From: Polyporus tsugae
Lineage: Eukaryota > Basidiomycota > Agaricomycetes > Polyporales > Polyporaceae
Direction: 5' to 3'
DNA length: 64,000 nucleotides
Assembly: GCA_024305745.1 (NCBI GenBank)
Contig: JAHRBS010000014.1
Coordinates: 2,053,501 to 2,117,500, forward strand
The position numbers and the translations under genes are program-made. The notes beneath the pieces were generated by a model, which saw only the letters and a program-made list of their open reading frames with translations, did no database searches and had not been told where the DNA came from. Below are positions 10,033 through 22,099 of the stretch, one piece after another; position 1 is the first letter of the stretch, and each line of letters begins with the position of its first letter.

Positions 10033-10537
10033 GGAGAGAAATGAGGCCTAGTGTGTTGTGCGGGGAGGTGCAGGAGCTGAGGCCTGACTCGGAGGGACAG
10101 AACCGACGTCACTGGCAATGGGAGACGCGTTACGTAACGCGTCTCGTCACGTCACGCTTACGGTTATGAGGTCCGTATTCGCTTACCTTGGCCGCGAACC
10201 GGATCCTCAAAGACAAAGACACTCGCCGGCCAGTTGAAGGTGCCCGCGGTGTCAAGCATCGAGGAGGGGTAGGGAGAAGTTGCACAGCAAACTGGGAGTG
10301 GCGGCGGGGAGTGAGACGTATACAATATCTGAAAAAAAAAAAAAAACGCCCTCGGGAGGACGTCGAATATGTTATATAACCGAGCCTGGAACTGCTATCG
10401 TGACGGTAGAGGTACATACAACTTATGGCTGCAATTTCTAGGTTTACAGGAGGAGAAAGAGAGAAAAAGCAAGGAAAACAACTCGTACACGTTATGATGG
10501 ACAGCGGGGTATATGTACAGTTTGACCCAACGGAGGT
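10033..10537. other. Intergenic stretch with a poly-A run
   Basis: No gene seen. It holds the presumed promoter of copy E and the 3' flank of the P450 gene. A run of 14 or more A residues lies near 10331-10345. Confidence 0.4.
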
Positions 10538-12861
10538 TCAAACGTCGAGCTGCGCAATAGCATCCGCAATCTTTTCCGAGCGTGGCACGATCTTGCATGG
10601 GAACTGTACTGGTTGACTGATTTCACGGAAGTCAGCAAGTCTCCGTTGACAGTACAGGATTATGATTATCAGGGACTCAGGCTGTGACAAAACTGACCTT
10701 GTAAATCCGGGCTTGAACGCTGCCGGCGGGACAATCGGAGCGCCTGAGGCATCCACGATTGGACGAATGTCGAACGTCGCCACAATATGCGCAATCGCAA
10801 GCCACAGCACGGCGTCTGCGAACGCCTGCCCAGGGCATACCCTTTGATAGAAGCGACAAACATCAGTAAGGCGGTTCAACTGCGGTGAGACGCTAACTGA
10901 CCTGCGACCGAACCCAAAGACGTAAGTGTTCGGCAACTCACGATCCTGCGCGAGCCCGTCGCCGTCCTCGTTCAAATGTCGCTCCGGACGGAACTCTTCT
11001 GGCTCGAGGTAGTATCTCTCATCACGAGTCATTGCCCTGGGGAGGTGAAGGTAGATCAGAATCCGTTTCACAAGGATTGATGCAGCGCTTAACGGGATAA
11101 GGGATAAGGTAGGAGGCCACAGACCATATGTTGGGCATGATCATACATCCTTCCGGTATGTCGTAACCGCGGAATTCGTCATCTGATATCGCCCTGTGGG
11201 GGATTGCTTGTACAAGCAAATTTGTCTCAGTGACGAAAAGTTACGTAGTCCAAGACGTACTCACCAAGGGCAAGGCCGGGGTTCCACCTGATTTGTCGTG
11301 GCGGTCAAAGGATGGTTGAGGACGGAAGAGTCCAGACGACGTACCGGTAGACCTCCTCGACGAGAGCGTTCAGGTACGGCAACGAGTCTCGATCAGCGAA
11401 GCCAGGCAACCGGGTGTGGCCGACAACCCTATCCATCTCCTCCTGCGCCCTCCGCAAAACCTCCGGATTCCGGACCATCGCGAGAACAAACGAGGCGAGA
11501 CTGCCGTATGTCTGACAACGTTTACTCTGTTAGCTGAGGATCGACTTGAAATGGTCAGGATCGATTGACCGTCTCAGTGCCAGCTGCAAACAGACACCGT
11601 CAGATTCAGGGACAGGCTTCGAAATCAGCGGAGAACGTTCTCACCGCCATAGATGCTCGTGCCGATCGCCTTGATATCTTCGAGCTCCTCCTCGCCAAGG
11701 TGGCCCTCATGCGCTTCCAGAAGGGCCGAGGTAATGGATGGGGATGCGGTCCCGGAAGCCTGCGTTACCACGCCCCGTTAATTATGGACGGAGATACGCG
11801 ATACGAGATTTACGCGTTGTGGGGATCGGCTCACCATGGCGGACCTGGCGATACTGAGCCCCGTGTCTTTCCAGGCATTAAGATCTTCACGTGCTTTCAA
11901 CGCGTGCCTCTTGAACCCCGCGATGGGCAGCCACGTCGGCAGATGCTTCACTGCGAGACGCATCGCGGGGGCATCGTACGCGATCAGTACGTACTGCATT
12001 TCCGCTCTATTGCCGGCGCACTCACGTATGGGGAAGAAGTCGACCAGCATGGAGCCTGGACTCCCGCTCTCGTTCGTCGCATTCACAGTGCGCTCCGCCA
12101 GTTGGACGATCAGGTCGTTCATGGAGGTCAGCCGCTGCCCGTATGTGATTTCAAGAAGGGTCCCGGCGACATATCTGTGAAATATGCCAGGAGTCATTCG
12201 TGCGAACCGCATGGCACTGACAGGCGTGGGGCGCACCTGTACACATGCTCGATGAAATTGTCCGGCGTTTCGAGCAGGTTTCGAAGGAGAAGATGGGCTT
12301 CTCGGATCTGTATGGGGCGGTACTTTAGGAGCGACGCCTTACTCCCGACAGCGTCGTGCATCCATCGGCGGTGCTTGCGGAAACGTTCACCATAACGTAG
12401 AAACGGGAGGGACAAATCATGGCCAATCCTTCCGTGATGAGCGTTCAGGAAAGAGTTGCATGATACGTAAGAGGTTGATGAGAACACTGACAATTCGGCC
12501 AACAGAACAGCGCGCGTTCTGTCAGAATACTTCGCGCTGCGCTTGTCCAGCAGCTCCCTTGCGCTCTCGAGTGAGTTGAGGACGATGGCCGGGGTGCGAA
12601 ACAACTTCAAGTAGATGACGTCTCCTACAAAAAGCAGTTAACATTCGCACAGTATCAAGGATACAGAATGGAGATCGACGCACCGAACTCTTTACCCAAT
12701 TCGGCGAACCGCTTCTGCTGGAACTCCAAGGTGAGGTGGTGGACGCTGCCTAGAACGGGCAGGACGCTCGGTCCCGGGGGTAACCGCAATTTAGGCTGCC
12801 ATAGATAGCGCAGGATAAGCACCACGAGGGCGAGTACCGCCAAACCGAGAATTGTCTGCAT
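10538..12861 (-). CDS. Cytochrome P450 monooxygenase, 13 exons
   Basis: Membrane-anchored class E P450 that would oxidise a hydrophobic substrate with electrons from NADPH-P450 reductase at the ER. Exons on the minus strand: 12861-12684, 12624-12492, 12428-12237, 12174-12026, 11950-11835, 11759-11645, 11583-11570, 11511-11345, 11287-11265, 11206-11125, 11036-10902, 10841-10698, 10616-10538. They sum to 1527 nt, an open frame of 508 residues, normal for the family. An N-terminal anchor helix ([19 protein letters not shown]) is followed by the PPGP hinge. The I-helix AGTETT is encoded across a 14-nt micro-exon. The ExxR motif is EVYR, the PERF-type motif is FRPERH, and the haem loop is FGFGRRVCPGQ with the axial cysteine. 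The sequence resembles basidiomycete P450s often annotated as O-methylsterigmatocystin oxidoreductase-like; the substrate cannot be told. No biosynthetic cluster genes surround it. Confidence 0.95.
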
Positions 12862-13541
12862 GTCGCCGGAGCTAGATGAGGAGTAAAAGTTGTTGCCCGC
12901 ACCACGAAGTTGCAAACATCTATCAGAAAAGATACAGCAGCCTTATGTACCAAAGTACGAAGGCTCGAGACAGCTCGGTGCCCGCTCGCATGATAATCAA
13001 GGATGATGGGCGTGATATTTTCGGCTGTGCGTCCCGTTTCACATCGGAAGGTCCTAGAGCACCCGCGTTCCCAGGCGGCCTTCTCATACACATGAGGAGG
13101 GCTTCGCGCCAGATTTGGCGAACGTTCAGTGGAGTAGCAAACTTCTGACCCCGGCCGGAGGGACGGGATCAGCCGCTCCAACGCCGGATGGAAGGACTGC
13201 GGGAAATCCGTGAGGTTAATAACACCAGAACATGTAACGGCAAGGATCAGAAAGAACGTACCTGAATTTCCAGGACCTGGAAGCCGGGTCCTGGTCGGAG
13301 TCATTACCTCAACGTACTGTCCCGGAAAAAGATGTCATAGAGTTCCACGTTCAATCAAGAAGCGTCATAATAGTCGGTTTCCCATCCAGCCAACCCTTCT
13401 CCCAGGCAAACAATCGAACTGCGGTGTCGACTTGCTTGACCGTATATGCAACGTTGCCCGAGGCATCCGTGGCCCACCCGCCCTGTCGAGCGTAGAGGCA
13501 CTGGTCAGTCGACAGCGTGTGTCTCCGAGGAGCATGGAAAT
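12862..13541. other. Intergenic stretch upstream of the P450 gene
   Basis: Nothing coding is supported. It would hold the P450 promoter and the F-box gene terminator; no clear core-promoter motif stands out. Confidence 0.4.
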
Positions 13542-15859
13542 TCAACGCACATCAAAACGATCACCGTTCACGACAAGACGCTGCAACTTGGGAACCCTCC
13601 TCATGAACGTTTCCGCGGCCTCCGTGGTGATCTTCTCTCGGTCTCTGCGAGTCCGCGTGTTGAGGCCCAGTCGTTGCAAGCGCTGGAATTGATTCGGATC
13701 AATCTGCAAGTCGCTCTGCACCCCAAGAATTGTTCAGTAAACACGTGGAGGACTGAGAGAGATCATCATACCAACGTATCGGAAGAGACAGTGACAAACA
13801 GATCTTCAAGCATAGGACAGCTATGGCACAGTCTCTTCAAGGCTTTCTTCCCCACAAAGAATTCGCGGAGGTCTAGGATCCGCAGTCGTCGCGCGTGTCG
13901 GGCTATGAGATGCTCGAGTATTGGATCGAAGGAAGGCGCCGCGCCGCTTGCCTGAGGCTCACAAACGAGACGTAGTGACTCCAGCGGCGCATACGTAACG
14001 GTTCTGCGCACCCACTTGTACAGGTACGCCGCGTCACAAGTATTCATGACATAGTTGCAGTGAACCGTTAGATAGCGCAGCCTGGACAAGCGTGGTATAC
14101 GCGCTGGACGCATTTGCTACTCATCCGGACAACGTGAGCATAGAACCACCATAGGTAAATATCGACTCACGAGGTAGTAGCGGAGCTCTAGTGTCTGCAG
14201 CAACGGAAGGTCCTCGCAGAAGACGAACACGTCGTCATCCGTGAGGGAATACGAGAGCCCAAGCGTGAAAGCGGTGATCTCTTGCATATGTGGAAGGAAC
14301 GCGCGGAGGACTCCAGGCGTAACCGATCCGCAGTTATCCTAGGCGGTAGGAATCAAGCAAAATACAGAGATAAAGATGCACCCGACTCACCCTCAAATGG
14401 AAGCTTCTTAGGGTCGGTCTCAGTCCTCGCAGCCAGTCGGGGAGGATTTGCAATACTGCTCGCGTTGGCGACTGTATCGTCAAACTTTGCAGGTTACGCA
14501 GCTGCGCGACGGTCGCGACATGGGCCTCGCCCATGCACGACGGGTTGAGTGTGAGATGTTGTAACAAAGGTAGTGAGGGTAGTAGCGGTAAGGTGTCGTT
14601 GAACGTATCATCGTGGTATTTCCTCGGAGCGAAGGTTACAGACTGGAGATTCGTCCAGCACTCCACGATACTCTTTAGTTGACCCGGAAATTTGTTTAGT
14701 GGAGGTGGTCTCGTGGAAAGGTACCCTGCATGAGAGTCGTGTCAATAAGTGGTCAGAACAAAGTTGGAGAGGGGCACCCGTGAGAGTCGCAACCAAAACG
14801 TGGAACTCTCCCGGACTATCCGGGTTCCACTATTTCCTCGCCTACGCTTCCACTACAACAACCGGTTGGCGGGAGCCCCGTGTCCCGACTTCCACCCGCC
14901 GCGGCCCGTATGCGCGCATCTGTAGCAGCAAGGCGCCGCTGCGATCATACTCCGCGCATGTTTGACACTTCTATGACAAAGGTGTTGAAAACAGGTTGAG
15001 GACATACGTCATCAAGATGGTTTCAACAGGTAGTCTATCGTCTCTGCATTTCAACGAGATTTGGCCGAAATGTTCCCCAGCGCGACATGAGGATGTCATT
15101 TTTCTCTCCTCACAACATCGCAATGTATTTTCTAGGACAACGCGAGGCCATGCACTCCGCGGGGTGCGGCCAGCGTCGGAGTGATGGCTTTGGAAGTGAA
15201 CCCGTTCGACCGCAAATTAGTAGAACCCGGACGAGTTCCCTTCCATCATACTCATATATACTCACACCCGTCACGCAGACCCCGAAGGAAACCACCTCAC
15301 GTACGGACAACGCTAGGCAGTGCAGTGCTTCTAAAACGCTCGATTTGGGCTGAAAAGACGTACAGCCTGAGTCCCCCTTGCGTCGTTCGCAGTGCCTCGC
15401 ATGCGCTCTCACGGCCAGACAGAAAAAGAAACACGGATTGGGTGAAAATGGTGACAGGTATACGCCTTCTCTATGCCTGAAATACGCAGAGTCGGTAGGG
15501 GATGACTCACCGCTGACTTCGAGACGGCGGACGAGAGCCGCGTTGTGGGGCAGCCGTGCCGACGAGAAGAGTCCTTGCTGACACGAATGTGAGATATGCA
15601 AATAGAGCATAATTATAGAACATACCGCAAAGTCGTCCTGTTTCCTGAGATTTAGGACGAGACTGAAAGGGGGAGAGTACGTTACACTCCTATACAAGTA
15701 CGTTGCGGCGGCATCCCTGAACATCCGGTTGACTTGCGAGCATCGATATAGGGAATTGTAGTCGCCATCCAACAAATCCAAGATGTTGATCAGGATATCG
15801 TATGTGGGTGACCTGGTGTCCTCAAGTGAGCCGCTTCCAACCCTATCCCGTTGAGACAT
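13542..15859 (-). CDS. F-box/LRR-type protein
   Basis: Probable substrate-recognition subunit of an SCF ubiquitin ligase. From the ATG at 15859 the N-terminus has an F-box-like helix region (PTYDILINILDLLDGDYNSLYRC, split here as PTYDILINILDLL then the CSQVNRMFRDAAATYLYRS stretch). Leucine-rich segments follow: LRSLTIQ-like LRNLQSLTIQ, LPLLQTLELRYYL, LSRLRYLTVHCNYV, RRLRILDLREFF, and finally VPKLQRLVVNGDRFDV before the stop at 13544-13542. Supported exons: 15859-15626, 15577-15511, 14725-14391, 14338-14171, 14116-13772, 13715-13542, all frame-consistent. The first intron (48 nt) is a multiple of three and stop-free. One or two exons between 15510 and 14726 could not be resolved; a candidate piece is 15415-15350 (VLEALHCLALS). 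The promoter side carries a MITE-like insertion about 170 bp upstream. Confidence 0.75.
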
Positions 15860-16030
15860 TTCCGTTGATGCTTGGGTGTAGACCGCTTGTCCTTCAGATT
15901 CCTTTGGAAGATACAGGGTAAAGCTCAGGCCGTTGTTATGAACTTGCCTGGGGAGTAAAATGGTGTGAATTGGAGCTGGAGGACATGGATGATGGTAGGA
16001 CAGGCAGTTCGATGGCAGGCGCCACCTAGT
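15860..16030. promoter_or_regulatory. Presumed F-box gene promoter, cut short by a repeat element
   Basis: The 171 bp between the F-box start codon and the MITE-like element must hold the core promoter if the gene is expressed. No TATA box is obvious. This is an assignment by position only. Confidence 0.25.
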
Positions 16031-16416
16031 GTACGGGGCAGAATTATTTTGAGCAATTCTGCCGGCAGATATGGCAGATATGGCAAATGCCAGGCCCGGC
16101 AAATTGTGGCAGAATACCTGGCGCTTAGGTGGGTCCTTGGTAGATGGCACCCTGTCGAGCCCAGGTTAGGTGACCAAATACTCTCAATATTTTGTCAAAC
16201 CCCGAAGATAACCTCCTCCATGCAAGGCGGAGACTCCACCCGCCCATTCTCGACACTGAGGCACTTTGGGCAGTCCTTCGGCCAGTCTCTACGGCCTTGG
16301 CGCCCTTTAAGCGCCTCTATCTGCCACTTATCTGCCAGGCCATCCGCCCGGCAGAATGGCAGATGCCGGCTGGCATTTGCCACTGGCGGATTGGCAACAT
16401 TCTGCCGCGGCCACCC
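16031..16416. mobile_element. MITE-like element rich in GGCAGA/TCTGCC repeats
   Basis: A 386-bp segment bounded by TA on both sides. Its ends carry inverted GGCAGAAT / ATTCTGCC motifs. Each end also has a dense block of inverted TGGCA / TGCCA and GGCAGAT / ATCTGCC words (16040-16120 and 16318-16410). There is no credible coding capacity; the long open frame across it is chance. TA flanks would fit a Tc1/mariner-type non-autonomous element. The terminal match is imperfect, so this is a structural inference, not a family identification. Confidence 0.5.
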
Positions 16417-17309
16417 TACTTACCAGCATGGAAATCCTGGATCAGACGCCCACCCTCCCGTTGCACGTCGACATGCATTACCTCTTGCACTAAAGCCAGC
16501 CCCCTTGAGTCTCACTGCGGGATTCACACCACGTTGGATATGTGTGTCGGTACACAAATCCAGTGCTTATTGCCTTGGCAATCAACCACCGAGCAAACCG
16601 GAGCGACTCGAACTTGTCCGAGTCTCGCCCCAGGCCTTCAATACTTTTTACCATCCCAATCTCGAACCTAAACAACAGCGGCAGTGTCTACCACGATACG
16701 ATCTCAAGCTCAAGGTTTACCTGCCATCTTCCATGGTACCTGTGGTTGATACGTTGATCGCGAACAGTTTTCGCGACCCACGTCACTCATGGAGTTCTTG
16801 CTCTACAGGCTAATTTTGCACTACGCAGCACCCCATCCTTCCACCTGCTCTCAAGCAAGCCTATCAACGTACGTATCCACACATTTCGCTGTTTCTCTTC
16901 CAGTAATCCACTCGCGCCAGTGCATCCGCAGTGATTCCGAGGCAGTACAGTGACACGTGCCAATCGGTGCTTCCGGTCATGCCAGTGCTAACCATCTCGT
17001 TTCAGGCTCAGCGGCATCTGCAGCCTGGGGTTCTTCAGCATCCTGGAACGACGTCTAGATGCGCTGCCTCGCCGTTACGGGGATACAATTTTCCTTAGGA
17101 ATGGGCGCCTCTAACCCAATGCCGGCATGGTGGCGTCCGTCAGCGTTTCCGTAGTACTTAGCAGTGGAAGATGGTGGTATGTCCCGGATCGTTTGGCTGG
17201 TGAAGTTTTCGGTCACTGATCATCAATGAAAGAAGGTGTGTATATATTGTGGCCAAGACCAGTAATTGTCACTCGACGTCGCGCACCTTGTGACTACCCC
17301 ACGTCCAGT
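16417..17309. other. Intergenic stretch between MITE-like element and DUF6533 gene
   Basis: No gene is supported on either strand. It would contain the promoter of the gene that starts at 17310. Confidence 0.4.
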
Positions 17310-18869
17310 ATGTCGCTCAGCGGACTTGAAGTCGAAAATTGGGATCAGGCGGCGTCGGCGAGGTGACTTCCGCATACCTTTAAATGTGTCTTTACTGACA
17401 TACTTGGTAGTTCCCATGCTCGTCGCCTCATACTCTCTGCCTCCGGTACGTTCCCGCTCCCAAGTCTTGAGCGAACGACCGAACTCACACCTTTGCAGCA
17501 TTGCTCATTTACGATATGATCCTCACCATGGATTGTGAGATGAGAACGATGTGGCATCGCAGACTCCGCGTAGCCGATCTTGTGTACTTCACCAACCGGT
17601 ATGGCCAATTGTGGAACGTTCTGCTCAGCATTGTGCTATTTGCGCATTATGATGATGACCAGGCAAGTCTAGTCACTTTGCCTGAGCCATTTTGAGGTGA
17701 TGATTGTGTACAATACCAGAGGTATGTAGTGCAGTTTACGACTTGCAGTGCTGCAGCGTGTTGATCCAGGTGGGGTAATAGGTGCCACGCTCTGAGCATT
17801 CTTGCGCAGATCGCAACTATGGTCCCTAATATATCCTGGGCAGGTACGCTATTGAATCATCATTCGTTTCTCCACCCCCGTTCATGAATTGTGATATGTC
17901 AGCGTTCTCAGGATTGAGGACATATGCACTTTCAAACGGCAATCTTCTGTTCGGATGGATCGTATTTGGAATGAGCTCAACATTTATTATACCCAGTATA
18001 GTGAGTCCCTGCATGGTTCGTTCGCTGTAGCTGCTCACGCACAATTATACAGTACAGTTTGGAGGGACTGCAGGGCGTTAGCTTCCCATCCCCTCTGAAC
18101 TGCATCTCTTCGAACTCGGAGGCTAGCGCGACTAGGTAAGTCGAAAGGTATGATTTTGTGCTTGCTTGCCGCTAACAATGAGATCTCCCGACTTTCAGTG
18201 AGACAATCCAAGCAACTTCAGGTGAACATGTACGCTGATGCCTTCGTTCTTCAGTGATCATTGCGTCGAGGACGATCTTCTTGGTTTCCGAGATCATCGT
18301 CATGATTTTGACCTGGAGAAACACGATAATGGACCAGCGCCTCATTCGTCGACTCCCTCCGAGGGCGCATAGTCTCCAACGGGTACTCTTAGCTAATGGT
18401 GCGATCCATCTCTTTGAATGTTGTATTCTAAGGCATTTAACTTCCAATATCTCTTTCACAGGCATAATGTGCTTCGCTGTTTCGTTCATACTGAACGGGT
18501 TAATGTTCACAATGGAGTTGGCTGGTGTACGCATATTATTCAGTGTCCTTCGTTCGGTATTGATGTGTCATAAAGGGATCGAAGGGTAGTCGCACGGCGG
18601 AGTGCCTCCGCCAGATCGTGAATATCGTCGGTCCGTTCAGAAATTCGTGCGTGGAGATTACCCTAATACACGATCGTGCTCTCACTCACACAGGCAATTT
18701 GAATAGGATATCCACCATCCTTATTTCTCGATTCTTGTTAGAACTTGAAAAACTCCGTCACAACTGCGACGCAACGTTGGATTCCGCCGAGGTGATGGTG
18801 ACAACTCAAGTCATGTACCATACCTCGGATGTACCTTCTGCCATAACGACTCCACTAGACCACGTTTAG
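17310..18869 (+). CDS. DUF6533-type seven-helix membrane protein
   Basis: Agaricomycete multi-pass membrane protein of unknown function, possibly receptor-like. Exons: 17310-17362, 17411-17445, 17499-17662, 17749-17769, 17810-17843, 17903-18000, 18053-18135, 18199-18221, 18255-18398, 18462-18524, 18694-18869. They sum to 894 nt, 297 residues, in a continuous frame. The N-terminal signature LLIYDMILTMDCEMRTMWHR followed by FTNRYG is diagnostic of DUF6533. Later family segments are AFSGLRTYALS, an ASRTIFLVSEIIVMILTW helix, and the closing STILISRFLLELEKLR. Intron 3 (17663-17748) uses a GC donor (CAG|GCAAGT). Exons of 21 and 23 nt are unusually small. The junction 18524 to 18694 works in frame but may hide another small exon, since relatives have about 15 extra residues there. 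Confidence 0.85.
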
Positions 18870-19221
18870 TCTGCGAGTAGCGATTAGGGTCCATACGAGT
18901 GTAAATTATGCGCAATATGTTTATTGACCCACTTGGGAAATGAAACTGCCTTGGAGATGGAAGTCCGAGTGCAAAGAAGTGAATACCATTAACGCTCTAC
19001 GAAGGAATCGAACTGGGGTACTTGCCACGTGGAATAGACGCGCCACAGCACCAAAGTGTGGGCAGCGTCCGGTTTGTCCTCTGACCGCCACCAGCGTCTG
19101 CTCTACCCAACGACCCTCGTTTCGAGCCGCGGCTTTCTCCTCGCGCCTTTTACCGCCCCGGACGCCCAAAGAACAACCGCCTTGCCGCGCGGCGCGCACC
19201 GCTTGCTACTGTACTTGCACC
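18870..19221. other. Short intergenic stretch, promoter of the SNF12-like gene
   Basis: No gene is seen in these 352 bp. The frame is open upstream of the chosen start at 19222, but the upstream residues do not resemble the family, so I leave them untranslated. Confidence 0.4.
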
Positions 19222-21527
19222 ATGGAGGCCCAGAAGCCTGCCGCGAAGTACGCCCTCTCCTCCTACTTCTCCTCGCGGGCCCCTCTCAGCCAGAACCCCT
19301 CTTCTGCCGATGACAGGAAGCGCAAGATCACGGACAAGAATCTGCCCAACGCGCTGCTGCAGTCGTCCGAGTTCACGGAGGACTCGGCGATGTATAGGGA
19401 CCTGCTCCAGATGGAGCGCAAGCTCGACTGGACGATGACGCGGAAGCGCGTCGAGGTGCACGATGCGCTGCAGAGGATCATCCCGGTGAGTGGCTATACT
19501 TGGCGACTGGGCCGATGCGGATGTGGCGTGGAAATGCGTCTGGGGTTTTGCACGGGGGAAAAGCCTGTATTGACATGGGACTGGTTTGGGATTTTGGGGA
19601 TAGGCGACGCGGACGCTCCGAATATTCCTGAGCCATACGGTCTCGGGCCAGGCGTGGCAGCACGACGGCGCGGAGGGCGAGGCTGGGAAGCCGAACCTGG
19701 AGACGGGCGAGAACATCCCAGCGTGGCAGCTCAGGATAGACGGAAGGATGCTCGAGGTAAGTGCTCCCGTTCCATGTCCACGTTTCCGCGCTGGGCTTCA
19801 TGCTCTTCCCGTGCAAAGCTGTCGAGCCAACGGGCGAAAGAACGGAATCCAGCACGCAAGTTCTCCACCCTGATCAAGCACATGATCGTGGAGCTCGACC
19901 GCGACACGACTCTTTACCCGGAAGGAAACATCGTTGAGGTACGTGTCTCCCTGTTGGGGAGTACGAACCATCCAGCCCGGCGCCCCTGCTGACCATTGGT
20001 TGCGGACAGTGGATACGAGGCGCGAACCAACCACAACTGGACGGCTTCACCGTTCGACGGAAAGGCGATGCATCTGTCAAAATCCGGATTGTCATCCATC
20101 TGGAGCAGCAACCGGAACAGTACAAGGTCCAGCCCGAACTTGGTGAGTTCCGTTTAGCCTTACGAGACCTACTTTGTGGTGGAGGTGGGTGTATGCGACC
20201 CCCGGTGACTCGCTTTCATTTAATGGTCCCTCGTTCGGTGAGATACGGTGGCCGCTCTCGAGAATAGCGACTGTGCGCTTTTTCGGCGCAGAAGATCAGG
20301 CGTCTACTGCAATCGCATATCGTACATGCTCAAGAGTCGCATGGGATGGATTGTATTGTATGTGCGGTCCTTGGGGTGACCATTAGTTGTTACCGAGGCA
20401 TCCAGTAGTAAGTGTGCTCCAACTGCATGTCTCGGCGATGCTATATGCGTGCATTCCGTCTACTTGGCGGGGTGTATGCATATTGGATTGGTATATTTGC
20501 GTAGATACTTCAGTTACTGCACGACGCACATGTGCATATATGCACCATACTTGATGGTTGACCTAGTTCAGCTACTGCAACCACCTCACGACCAGACTCT
20601 GCTGTCGAAGTCTCACGCTTCACATCACGGATTGTCGCTGGGACGGAGCAGGGGAGTGGTGCTAAGAGGTAGTATTTCATGCCGTGATGGACAACGGCGA
20701 CGAGTGCGTGTGCAGCAATGAATACGTACATATTTTACGCACTATGAGGGACTGACAGATTTTGCATTCACAGGCAATATTCTTGGTATCAAGGAGGATT
20801 CAAGGATAGGGGTCATCCAAGCCCTTTGGAACTACATCAAGCAGAACAACCTTCAGGATAAGCAGGATCGCCGAGTTATCCGTGCCGATGGTCGTCTTCG
20901 TTCGGTAGGTCATGTCATACCTCATTTATGCGCTGTAATGAAGCGTTAATACCGCATCCTCAGATTTTCAGCGGAGAGCAAGTGTACTTCCAACAGCTGC
21001 CCGAGATCGTCAATCGCTATCTCGCGCCGCCTGAGCCGATAATCCTGCACTACACACTCAACCCCACAATCGCTCCCCCTGAGAAGCCCGCTGCATGGGA
21101 CGTCGATGTCAAGGTCGACGATTCGAACCTCAAGGGCCGCATGCAGCACGTTGTTATGAGTATGGCGCAGGACTCAGCAAAGGAGCTCACGAAGCTCGAC
21201 GAGGAGGCAAGCACCCTATTCTCTTCTGTCTCCTACATTATTGAATCTTATTTCGCCTAGATTGCATTGCATGTTCAATCGCTGAGCAATGCACACATGA
21301 AGCGCACGTTCCTGCGCGCGTTCGCGGACGATCCGCGGGGGTTCATCCAGACGTGGCTTGCGTCGCAGTCGCGCGACCTTGAGAGCGTTCTTGGAAGCGG
21401 CCCAAGCGAGGGCGCGACGGTGCGACAGGAAGACTTGAAGCGGTCGGAGTTCTTCCGGCTCCCGTGGGTCGAGGAAGCGGTCGCGATCCAGGAGGGTATG
21501 CGATTGGCGTCCAAGACGGGGATATGA
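19222..21527 (+). CDS. SWI/SNF-RSC complex subunit, Snf12/Rsc6/BAF60 family (SWIB domain)
   Basis: Nuclear chromatin-remodelling subunit. Exons: 19222-19485, 19604-19756, 19819-19938, 20010-20142, 20774-20904, 20964-21206, 21261-21527; total 1311 nt, 436 residues, fully in frame. Family landmarks in order: RKRKITDKNLPNALLQSSEF and LDWTMTRKRVE near the N-terminus; TLRIFLSHTVSGQ; LRIDGRMLE; KFSTLIKHMIVELDRD; DGFTVRRKGD. The SWIB core is ILGIKEDSRIGVIQALWNYI and LPEIVNRYLAPPEPI. The tail has WDVDVKVDD and FIQTWLASQSRDLESV. The last intron (21207-21260) uses a GC donor (GAG|GCAAGC). Intron 4 is long for this genome at 631 nt (20143-20773) and shows nothing recognisable inside. Homology is clear, but telling Snf12 (SWI/SNF) from Rsc6 (RSC) needs a tree. 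Located head to tail with the BAR-SH3 gene. Confidence 0.95.
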
Positions 21528-22099
21528 TGTTCTGTCGGCCCAGTTGGGCGAGCCGGTGTATATGTTGCTACGTACGTTATTTGCCTGTCTAGATCTGTAG
21601 TCGTCTTTGTATTGTTTGTTTCACTTGCTTCGCTATCGAGACTGTTGCATCCGATGTCAGTCTAGGAGTAGACGCAGCGGTGAGAGTTAGAACATGGAGA
21701 CTTGGACCTCCTCTTCCACAACTAATTAACAAACCCTGGAATTCATGTCCATAGCAGAGCACGTTTCTCAAAATTATTGGAAGTGCGGGCATCTCGGGTA
21801 ATGAGGACCATCGAACCATCTCGCAGCCAGCCAATGAGCGTACAGCAAACGCGACAAATTCGGACAGCGAGGCCATCCCGATGGGATCTATTTTGATTGT
21901 GCCTCGGTTCGGGTCGACTGTCGACAGGCCCTACAGAAGGGGCTTGTTCTCCGTTTCAATCAACGTTGCCATTGTCTAGTCGACCCAGGACACTCAACTA
22001 CCTCTTCCTTCGTACCATCTCCCTCCCAGACTGGTTTCTTACGGGGAAGAACGCGCATACACCTGGCAGGACCACAACGGACGACAGGATTGAAACGTC
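21528..22099. other. Intergenic stretch between SNF12-like and BAR-SH3 genes
   Basis: No coding signal recognised; it contains the terminator region of one gene and the promoter of the next. Confidence 0.4.

Noticed and set aside
8497..10044. Open frame of about 515 codons on the plus strand opposite BTB copy E
   Set aside because: It mirrors the exons of copy E codon for codon, has no family similarity, and arises from GC-rich codon bias of the real minus-strand gene.
10331..10345. Poly-A run as the tail of a retroposon
   Set aside because: No adjacent retroelement coding sequence or target-site duplication could be seen; a simple homopolymer is enough.
15965..16813. Open frame of 282 codons on the plus strand
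   Set aside because: It runs straight through the inverted-repeat element, is low in complexity there, and matches no protein family.
19222..21527. Initial thought that this gene was an Argonaute, from its N-terminal helices and length
   Set aside because: The order of segments and the PPEPI core match the Snf12/Rsc6/BAF60 SWIB family; there is no PAZ or PIWI motif.
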